This document shows, piece after piece, positions 57,945 to 64,000 of a stretch of DNA of 64,000 nucleotides. Location: the NCBI RefSeq assembly GCF_004802635.2, contig NZ_CP046052.1, positions 4,401,001 through 4,465,000 on the forward strand. Direction: 5' to 3'. Made by a program: the position numbers and the translations under genes. Under the pieces are notes generated by a model. The model did not search any database and had not been told where the DNA came from. It saw nothing but the letters and a program-made list of their open reading frames with translations. Source of the stretch: Methylocystis heyeri. GTDB taxonomy: Bacteria > Pseudomonadota > Alphaproteobacteria > Rhizobiales > Beijerinckiaceae. Position 1 is the first letter of the stretch, and the number at the start of each line of letters is the position of its first letter.

Positions 57945-58172
57945 ATGACCAAGCTGCTGGAACGCGCCGTTGAAGCCGCTCGCGGCCTTCCTCCTGAAGC
58001 TCAGGACGAAATCGCGCGTATTGTCTTGCAGCTCGCCGGGCGCGATGAGCCGATAATCCCTTTGAGCGAAGACGAGCGCGCTGCGATTGCCGTCTCGAGG
58101 GCTGCCGCCGAGCGCGGCGAATTCGCTACGGATGAGCAGGTTGGCGCCATTTGGGCGAAGCACGGCTTGTGA
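57945..58172 (+). CDS. Antitoxin-like protein, toxin partner broken
   Basis: A 75-residue protein MTKLLERAVEAARGLPPEAQDEI with an acidic middle and C-terminal AIWAKHGL, like the antitoxins paired with ParE/RelE toxins in alphaproteobacteria. Its stop overlaps the GTG of the toxin frame. It is intact although the toxin is not. Confidence 0.75.
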   Translation: MTKLLERAVEAARGLPPEAQDEIARIVLQLAGRDEPIIPLSEDERAAIAVSRAAAERGEFATDEQVGAIWAKHGL

Positions 58173-58468
58173 GAGTTGTCTACACTCTTCCCGCGCTGGC
58201 GGACCTAGACGCAATTATTGAACATATTGCCGCGCATTCGCCGCAGGGCGCCAAGCGCGTAAAGGGGCGCTTGTAATCCATTATCGAGTTATTGCCCGTT
58301 CATCCGTTCATGGGAACGCGCACGGACGACCCCGCCATCCGTCGCCTTATAATCACGCCTTACCCTTATCTCGTGCTTTACGAGGCCACAGCCAGCCGGA
58401 TCGTCATCCATGCGGTACGTCATTCCGCTCGAAGCCCCTCGACTATGCCGGGCTCAGCGGAGCAGTGA
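58169..58468 (+). pseudogene. ParE/RelE-type toxin interrupted by a nonsense codon
   Basis: From the GTG at 58169 the frame reads VRVVYTLPALADLDAIIEHI to RVKGRL, then TAA at 58274-58276, and then continues in the same frame SIIELLPVHPFMGTRTDDP, RRLIITPYPYLVLYEA and on to TGA at 58468. The parts before and after the stop together make one normal toxin of about 98 residues, so one codon change inactivated it. Confidence 0.85.
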
Positions 58469-58521
58469 ATTATGGCTAAGCTGTTTTCAGGCGGCGGCTA
58501 GAGTCTTTCCGGTTCAGATCA

Positions 58522-59646
58522 CTACTGCCCCTGCCGATCCAGCGAGAAGCCGAAGTCGCCGTCGACCCAGGTGTCCTTGTCGCGAATGATCGCCTGAGCC
58601 GGCAGGGCAGGGGTCTTGACCGCCATTCCGGCGAGCTTCGTCATCGCGGTTCCGATCGCCAGGAATTCGACGAGGCCCGACCCGATTTCGGAAATATAGG
58701 TCTTCACCCCGATCACCTCTTCGGCGCCGAGATCGTCGGCCTCGCTCTTGATGCGATCGATGGCGATCTCGCGGGCGTCGTGGATGAGGCTGGTCAATTC
58801 GTTGATTTCGCCTCTCTTGAAGGATTTGAAGGCGGCCAGGAAGCCGCCCGTGACGCCGAGGGAATAGACCGAGGTGGAGATGAGCAGCTTCACCGGCGCA
58901 TAGCCGAGGCTGGTCATCGCCCAAAGCTCTTCGCCGGTGAGATCGCTCGTCACGGGGCTCGTGTAGGTCACCGGAGGCAAGGCCGGGTTGATCGCCGCCG
59001 TGCCCGCCATCATCATCTCATGTGCGCCGGCCCAGGGGCAGATGGTCGTCCTCACGCCGACGACCGCATTGGCGCCGTCCTGGCGCGCGGCGGCGACCAT
59101 ACGGCCGAGCGCGGCATGGCGGGTATGGTTGAAGATATCGCTGTATTCCCGGATTTCGCCGCGCAACAGGGTTTTCAGCGAGCCGAACAGGCTGCCGCCG
59201 AGGCCCATGGAATAGGCGACATTGCCGAAGACATGGTTGATCGGCTCGTAGCCGGCGTCCATATGGCAATAGAGTTCCTGAGCGTCCCCTGCGCTGGTGA
59301 AGAAGCGGTCGCTTCCGCCTGCCGCGCGATGGACGCAGGAGCCGACGAAAAGAAACTCGGTCGAACCGCTGAAGCCCCGCAGTTCCCCGGTCACGCCGGC
59401 GACGCCGGAGGCCCCGTTGCGCATGGCCTCTTCCACCATGCGGGCGAAGGAGGCGGCGCGGCCCTCGTGAATGGCCTCCGTGACCTGGGAGACCTCGCCG
59501 CCGAGGAGATTGTTGAAGCCTGCCCCCAGCGAACCGAGGAACCCCATGGAGTTGACGCTGTTGCCGACGACGATCTCGCCCGGCGAAAGCTGCTTCCGGG
59601 CGAGGCAGTAGATCTCGTTGCCGGACAATCCGGTCACCTTGGCCAT
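58522..59646 (-). CDS. Triple YbjQ-like (UPF0145) domain protein
   Basis: A 374-residue protein made of three YbjQ-type modules: about 15-110 (GEIVVGNSVNSMGFLGSLGAG), 128-225 (INHVFGNVAYSMGLGGSLFGSL), and 245-345 (VKLLISTSVYSLGVTGGFLAAF). Each has a MVEEA/MVAAA/IKSEA helix and a VxGV strand. Single-module YbjQ proteins are about 105 residues and form pentamers with a suspected heavy-metal role. Function unknown. Confidence 0.85.
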   Translation of the reverse strand: MAKVTGLSGNEIYCLARKQLSPGEIVVGNSVNSMGFLGSLGAGFNNLLGGEVSQVTEAIHEGRAASFARMVEEAMRNGASGVAGVTGELRGFSGSTEFLFVGSCVHRAAGGSDRFFTSAGDAQELYCHMDAGYEPINHVFGNVAYSMGLGGSLFGSLKTLLRGEIREYSDIFNHTRHAALGRMVAAARQDGANAVVGVRTTICPWAGAHEMMMAGTAAINPALPPVTYTSPVTSDLTGEELWAMTSLGYAPVKLLISTSVYSLGVTGGFLAAFKSFKRGEINELTSLIHDAREIAIDRIKSEADDLGAEEVIGVKTYISEIGSGLVEFLAIGTAMTKLAGMAVKTPALPAQAIIRDKDTWVDGDFGFSLDRQGQ

Positions 59647-59795
59647 TTCAATTCTCCGGCTTTCCCTGATCCGTCCCGCCGCCGCGCCGCGCCCGCAGAC
59701 ATTAAGGCGGAAAGCTTAACAAGCGGAGCGCCGCCGCGCCGGTTTTCGCCGCGGGCGCCTCGACCCCGGCCGCAAGGGCGTCTAAAACACGCGGC

Positions 59796-60857
59796 ATGAC
59801 GACGCAGCCCCTTCTTTCGGTTGAACATATTTCGAAACGCTTCGGCCCGGTCGCGGCGCTCGAGGATGTTTCCCTCAGCGTCGGCGCCGGAGAGTTTTTC
59901 GCGCTGCTGGGGCCGTCGGGCTGCGGCAAGACCACCCTGATGCGGCTCATCGCCGGGTTCGAGACGCCGGACTCCGGCCAGGCGCTGCTCTCGGGGAGGG
60001 ACCTCTTCGGCATTCCGCCCCATCGGCGGCCGATCAACATGATGTTCCAGTCCTATGCGCTTTTTCCGCATCTGAACGTCTTCGAGAATGTCGCCTTCGG
60101 GCTGCGGCGGCGGGGGGGCGCCGGCCGCGAGGAAATCTCCGCGCGCGTCGACCATCTGCTCGAGATCGTCCAGCTGCAGGGCTTCGGCGGCAGAAAAATC
60201 GACCAGCTCTCGGGAGGTCAGAAGCAGCGGGTGGCCCTCGCCCGGGCCCTGGCGCCGGGGCCGTCGCTGCTGCTGCTGGACGAGCCGCTGGGGGCCCTGG
60301 ACCGCAAGCTGCGCGAGGAAACCCAGTTTCAGCTCAAGGACATACAGCGCCGGCTGAAAACCAGCTTCGTCATCGTCACCCATGATCAGGACGAGGCCCT
60401 CGCGCTGGCGGACCGCATCGCCGTGATGCGCGCAGGCGCAGTGGAGCAGATCGGCTCGCCGGTCGAAATCTATCAGAAGCCCGCGAGCCGCTTTGTCGCG
60501 AGCTTCGTCGGCGCCACCAATATGATCGAGGGCCGGATTTCGCGCGACGGCGACGCCGTATATTTCGAGGCGCCTTTCGGCCGCCTGGAGCGCAGAGGCT
60601 GCGCGTTGCCGGGCGGCGCCCCTGCGGCGCTGTCGCTGCGCCCCGAGCAGATCGTCGTGCAGCGCGAGGGGGAGGGCGTCCGCGGCGTGATCGAGGACGT
60701 GGCCTTCAGGGGCGAGACGACCCGGTTGCGCGTCGGCGTCGGCGGGGGCGAAGCCCTGAACGTATCGAGCTCCAAAGGGATGGTCTTTTCGCTGGGCGAA
60801 GCGGTCCGGCTCGCGATCGCGCCGGACGCGGGCGCGCTGTTTCCGGGGAGCGAATGA
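59796..60857 (+). CDS. potA: Polyamine-type ABC transporter ATPase (PotA-like)
   Basis: A 353-residue ATPase: Walker A GPSGCGKT, signature LSGGQKQRV, Walker B LLLLDEPLGALD, H-loop VTHDQDEAL, and a C-terminal TOBE domain (SLRPEQIVV). The PotA/PotG type drives spermidine/putrescine uptake. It overlaps the permease gene by ATGA. No substrate-binding protein gene is in the window. Confidence 0.9.
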   Translation: MTTQPLLSVEHISKRFGPVAALEDVSLSVGAGEFFALLGPSGCGKTTLMRLIAGFETPDSGQALLSGRDLFGIPPHRRPINMMFQSYALFPHLNVFENVAFGLRRRGGAGREEISARVDHLLEIVQLQGFGGRKIDQLSGGQKQRVALARALAPGPSLLLLDEPLGALDRKLREETQFQLKDIQRRLKTSFVIVTHDQDEALALADRIAVMRAGAVEQIGSPVEIYQKPASRFVASFVGATNMIEGRISRDGDAVYFEAPFGRLERRGCALPGGAPAALSLRPEQIVVQREGEGVRGVIEDVAFRGETTRLRVGVGGGEALNVSSSKGMVFSLGEAVRLAIAPDAGALFPGSE

Positions 60858-61765
60858 TGCGCCGGAAGCTTAACGTCGGCCAGCGCCTCGTCCTCGGCGC
60901 TCCCTATCTGTGGATCGGCCTTTTTTTTCTCGCGCCGATGGCGCTGATCGCCAAGATTTCCCTTTCGCGGCCCGCCCAGGCGCGCCCGCCCTACGAGCCC
61001 GTCTTCAGCTTCGGCGACGGTTTTTCCGGCCTCGTGAAGAAACTCGGATCGCTGACCTTCGAGGCCTATCAGTCCTTCGGGGAGGATCGGCTTTATCTCG
61101 ACTCCTACCTGAACTCGCTCGCCATCGCGGGCGTCTCGACCCTCCTGATGTTGCTGGTGGCCTATCCCTTCGCTCTCGCGATGGCGCGGGCGCCGGCGCG
61201 GGTCAGGCCTTTGCTGATCGGCCTTGCGGTCGCGCCGTTCTGGACCAGTTTTCTGATCCGCGTCTACGCCTGGATCGCGCTGCTGAAGGACGAGGGGCTG
61301 ATCAACCACGCGCTGATGGCCCTGCATGTCATCGACGCTCCGCTTTCCATTTATGCGACCAATGTCGCGGTGGTCATCGGGATCGTCTACAGCTATCTCC
61401 CCTTCATGCTTCTGCCGCTCTATTCGGCGCTGGCGCGACAGGATCCGGCGCTCAGGGAGGCGGCCGCCGACCTCGGGGCTTCCCCCGCGCAAGTGTTCTG
61501 GCGGGTGACCCTGCCGCTGTCGCGTTCGGGCGTCTTCGCCGGTTGCCTGCTGGTGTTCATCCCCGCCGTGGGCGAATTCGTGATCCCCGACCTTCTCGGC
61601 GGCTCCGAAACGCTGATGATCGGCAAGACTTTGTGGAGCGATTTCTTCGCCAACCGCGATTGGCCCTCCGCCAGCGCGGCGGCGATCATCCTGCTGGCCC
61701 TGCTGATCGGGCCGCTCCTGATTGCGGAGCGGGCGCGGCTGCGCGCGGATGGGGAACGCTCATGA
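60854..61765 (+). CDS. potB: Polyamine-type ABC permease (PotB/PotH-like)
   Basis: A 303-residue permease with about six helices and the EAA loop EAAADLGASPAQVFWRVTLPLS. An extended first periplasmic loop fits PotB/PotH. It overlaps both neighbours by four bases. Confidence 0.9.
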   Translation: MMRRKLNVGQRLVLGAPYLWIGLFFLAPMALIAKISLSRPAQARPPYEPVFSFGDGFSGLVKKLGSLTFEAYQSFGEDRLYLDSYLNSLAIAGVSTLLMLLVAYPFALAMARAPARVRPLLIGLAVAPFWTSFLIRVYAWIALLKDEGLINHALMALHVIDAPLSIYATNVAVVIGIVYSYLPFMLLPLYSALARQDPALREAAADLGASPAQVFWRVTLPLSRSGVFAGCLLVFIPAVGEFVIPDLLGGSETLMIGKTLWSDFFANRDWPSASAAAIILLALLIGPLLIAERARLRADGERS

Positions 61766-62559
61766 CCGGGACCGATCTCGCCCGCCGCACTGCAATGGCG
61801 GCTGGATTCACCTTCCTCTACGGTCCGATCCTGATCCTGGCGGGGATGAGCTTCAACGCCTCGAAACTGGTCACGGTCTGGGGCGGATTCTCCACCAGAT
61901 GGTATCTCGCCCTGCTCGACGACGCGGCGATGCTGGGCGCGGCCAGGATCAGCCTGGAGGCCGCCGTGCTTTCGGCGATCATCGCCACCGCGCTGGGCCT
62001 CTGCGCTGCGGTGGCGCTGACGCGATTTGGAGAGTTCAGGACCCGGAGCCTCTTCTTCGGCGCGCTGCACGCCCCCTTGGTGATGCCGGAGGTCGTGCTC
62101 GGGCTCGCCCTGCTCAGCGCCTTTGTCTCTTTCGGCATGGAGCGGGGCTTCGTCACGCTGGTGATCGCCCACGCCACCTTCACCATGTGTTTCACGACGG
62201 TCGTGCTGGTCGCGGCCCTGAGGTCGTGCGATCCGGCGCTGGAGGAGGCGGCCCAGGACCTCGGCGCCACGGCGCTGCAGGCCTTCGTTCTGGTGGTGCT
62301 GCCGTCGGCGGCTCCTGCGCTCGTCAGCGCCTTTCTGCTCGCGTTCACGCTTTCGCTGGACGACCTCGTGATAGCGAGCTTCGCCACCGGGCCCGGGGCG
62401 ACCACCCTGCCGATGCGGATCTATTCGCAGGTCAGGCTGGGGGTTACGCCCGAGGTCAACGCGATTTCGACGCTGGCGCTCGCCTGCGTCGCTCTCGCCC
62501 TCGGCCTCGCCGCCCTCGCGACCAAAGGGAGGTCGTCGGCGGCGACGGATCTCGCCTGA
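61762..62559 (+). CDS. potC: Polyamine-type ABC permease (PotC/PotI-like)
   Basis: A 265-residue permease from MTGTDLARRTAMAAG (61762), starting inside the potB stop. EAA loop EEAAQDLGATALQAFVLVVLP; the PotC-type FTLSLDDLVIASFATGPG follows. An apparent longer frame through potB (from 60910) is a shadow. Confidence 0.92.
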   Translation: MTGTDLARRTAMAAGFTFLYGPILILAGMSFNASKLVTVWGGFSTRWYLALLDDAAMLGAARISLEAAVLSAIIATALGLCAAVALTRFGEFRTRSLFFGALHAPLVMPEVVLGLALLSAFVSFGMERGFVTLVIAHATFTMCFTTVVLVAALRSCDPALEEAAQDLGATALQAFVLVVLPSAAPALVSAFLLAFTLSLDDLVIASFATGPGATTLPMRIYSQVRLGVTPEVNAISTLALACVALALGLAALATKGRSSAATDLA

Positions 62560-62734
62560 TCTTCGCCGACGGGAGCCGACGCATCGCCATTGACCATGGG
62601 TTTGGCCTGCGTCTATCTCTGGGCCTGGTTCCTCGGGCGGGGGGCCAAGTATAAATGCGTTCGATCGACCGGAGCCGCATTTTGTCTCGAACGCCGCGAT
62701 TCTCGCGTCGATGCGCTCCAGGAGGACGATGAGA

Positions 62735-63892
62735 ATGTCGAACCGAGACTACCGGCGCAGTTACGACGCGGGCGCCCGCATCGGGCTGGAGCGTCAATTG
62801 CTCTGGTGGGGCGCCGCCTTCGCCGTCCTGGCGGCGGCCTCCTATGCTCTCAGCTCCATTCTCACGCCTTTCGTCGCGGGGACCGTGCTCGGCTATCTGC
62901 TCAATCCGGTGGCCGATCGCCTGCAGGCCTGGGGGATGTCCCGGCTCGGCGCCACCATGATCCTCCTCGCGGTGTTTATTTTCATCGTGGTCTCGGCGGC
63001 GCTGCTCATCACGCCCGTGCTTTCGCGCCAGCTTCAGGGACTGATCGCCAGCCTGCCGGGCTATGTCGCCACGCTGCAGGGCCTGTTGACGGAGTGGAGC
63101 GAAAAGCTGACCTCGCATTACAACGCCTTTTTGCAGAAATACGAGCTCGCGGCTTCGGCGCCCACCATCGACCTGCAGAAATACTTCAGCGACGTCATCG
63201 GCGACGGCAGCGCCCTGGCGGCCGATTTCGCGCGGTCGCTGGTCTCGCGCAGCGTGGCCCTGATCAATATCGTGTCGGTCATCGTCGTCACGCCGGTGGT
63301 CGCTTTCTACATGCTGCTCGACTGGGACGAGACCATTGCGATCCTCGATCAGATGGTGCCTCCGCGCTACCGCGAGGATGCGAGGCAGTTGGCGGGGGAT
63401 ATCGACAAGGCGATGTCCGGCTTTCTGCGGGGCCAATCCGCCGTGTGCCTTTTTCTCGGCTGCTGGTACGCCGTCGGGCTGACGTTGATCGGCTTGAACT
63501 TCGGGTTCCTCGTCGGCGTCATCGCCGGCGTGCTCAGCCTCATTCCCTATGTCGGCTCGATCACGGCCTTCGTGCTCTCCATCAGCATGGCGCTGGTTCA
63601 GGACTGGCCGGACTGGCGTTTGCCGGTCGAGGCGGTGGGCGTGGTGAGCATCGGGCTCTTCCTCGACGGCAACGTCCTCTCGCCGCGCCTCGTGGGCGCC
63701 TCGGTCGGACTCCATCCGGTCTGGCTGATGTTCGCCCTTTTCGCCTTTGGAGCCCTGTTCGGCTTCGTCGGCATGATCGTCGCCGTGCCGGTCGCCGCCG
63801 CCGCCGGCGTCATCCTGCGTTTTCTCGCGCGGCGTTATCGGGAGAGCGACTTCTACCTGCGCCCGGCGCAAGGATCGGTGGAGAGCCGCTGA
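62735..63892 (+). CDS. AI-2E family (PerM-like) membrane transporter
   Basis: A 385-residue membrane protein from MSNRDYRRSYDAG (62735), 9 bases after AGGAGG; an ATG at 62729 is closer to that site. About eight helices, with LSSILTPFVAGTVLGYLLNPVADRL near the start and FGFLVGVIAGVLSLIPYVGSI later, typical of the family. Substrate not known; the autoinducer label is historical. It lies 6 bases before the hdaA start. Confidence 0.92.
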   Translation: MSNRDYRRSYDAGARIGLERQLLWWGAAFAVLAAASYALSSILTPFVAGTVLGYLLNPVADRLQAWGMSRLGATMILLAVFIFIVVSAALLITPVLSRQLQGLIASLPGYVATLQGLLTEWSEKLTSHYNAFLQKYELAASAPTIDLQKYFSDVIGDGSALAADFARSLVSRSVALINIVSVIVVTPVVAFYMLLDWDETIAILDQMVPPRYREDARQLAGDIDKAMSGFLRGQSAVCLFLGCWYAVGLTLIGLNFGFLVGVIAGVLSLIPYVGSITAFVLSISMALVQDWPDWRLPVEAVGVVSIGLFLDGNVLSPRLVGASVGLHPVWLMFALFAFGALFGFVGMIVAVPVAAAAGVILRFLARRYRESDFYLRPAQGSVESR

Positions 63893-63898
63893 TCCGCC

Positions 63899-64000
63899 AT
63901 GGGGGACGGAAAACCGGATAGAAACCCCACGCCTCAGCTTGCGCTGGAGCTGCCTGTCGAACCGAGCTTCCGGCGCGAGGACTTCCTGCCGGCGCCGTCG
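63899..64000 (+). CDS. hdaA: HdaA/DnaA-like regulatory protein, N-terminal part
   Basis: Partial at the window end: 34 codons from ATG, MGDGKPDRNPTPQLALELPV then EPSFRREDFLPAPS. The PQLALELP clamp-binding motif is the hallmark of Hda/HdaA, which binds the sliding clamp and promotes DnaA-ATP hydrolysis. In alphaproteobacteria hdaA commonly follows this permease. Confidence 0.85.
   Translation, partial: MGDGKPDRNPTPQLALELPVEPSFRREDFLPAPS

Noticed and set aside
60910-62559. A 549-codon plus-strand frame joining the two permeases
   Set aside because: Its first half is out of frame with potB, which is clearly a permease; only the part from 61762 is the real potC.

Overview
The window is high-GC DNA from a diazotrophic alphaproteobacterium. 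Gene order, NifA type and a ruvB-ybgC-tol block fit the Hyphomicrobiales (Rhizobiales). A type II methanotroph of the Methylocystis/Methylosinus kind is my best guess, but no methane-oxidation gene lies here, so the genus is inference.

Layout. 1-1753: an outer-membrane beta-barrel gene and a small secreted protein. 1863-33345: a molybdenum nitrogenase island in several transcription units. The first, on the plus strand, is iscA-nifU-nifS-nifV-cysE-nifW-fixABCX-fdx (1995-11109). Running toward it on the minus strand is nifH-D-K-E-N-X-DUF269-DUF683-fdxB-nifQ (20860 down to 11508). A degenerate response regulator (21203-21598) is divergent from nifH. A four-gene minus-strand operon follows, with two 2Fe-2S proteins, a 71-residue protein and a SIR2-like protein (23511 down to 21668). 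The nifB operon then runs from nifB through fdxN, a second iscA, TPR, LRV, two nifZ, nifT and a 90-residue protein to a DegT-like protein lacking its PLP lysine (29901 down to 24162). Last come a second TPR gene, nifA and a second LRV gene on the plus strand (30203-33345). A gene of unknown function with its own sigma-54 promoter (33489-34079) sits at the island edge.

Regulation is unusually readable. Sigma-54 -24/-12 boxes precede iscA, nifH, the response regulator, the ferredoxin operon, nifB, nifA and the orphan gene, with a weaker one at the second TPR gene. Perfect TGT-N10-ACA NifA sites lie upstream of all of these except nifA and the orphan gene. NifA has the C-x11-C-x19-C-x4-C signature of oxygen-sensitive NifA, and no nifL is seen. 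The genes cover cluster assembly (nifU, nifS, iscA), FeMo-co synthesis (nifB, E, N, V, Q, X), structural proteins (nifHDK), accessory and protection roles (nifW, Z, T), and electron supply (fixABCX and several ferredoxins).

34497-45517 is a surface-sugar locus: a NeuB-like synthase fused to a cupin, a TPP-dependent enzyme, an SDR epimerase, a zinc-binding-type methyltransferase, a membrane GT2, an RfbH-type 3-dehydrase, and two uncharacterised exported or membrane proteins. 45525-52371 holds ung and then tolB-A-R-Q, ybgC, a toxin-antitoxin pair and ruvB, all minus strand, without pal. 52613-64000 is a mixed region: sulfatase, DNA polymerase III chi, methyltransferases, an HhH protein, a tandem copy of a dispersed repeat, an Lrp regulator, a gene remnant, a toxin-antitoxin pair with a nonsense-interrupted toxin, a triple YbjQ protein, a polyamine-type ABC transporter, an AI-2E family permease and the start of hdaA. 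I saw no rRNA, tRNA, CRISPR array, transposase or integrase.
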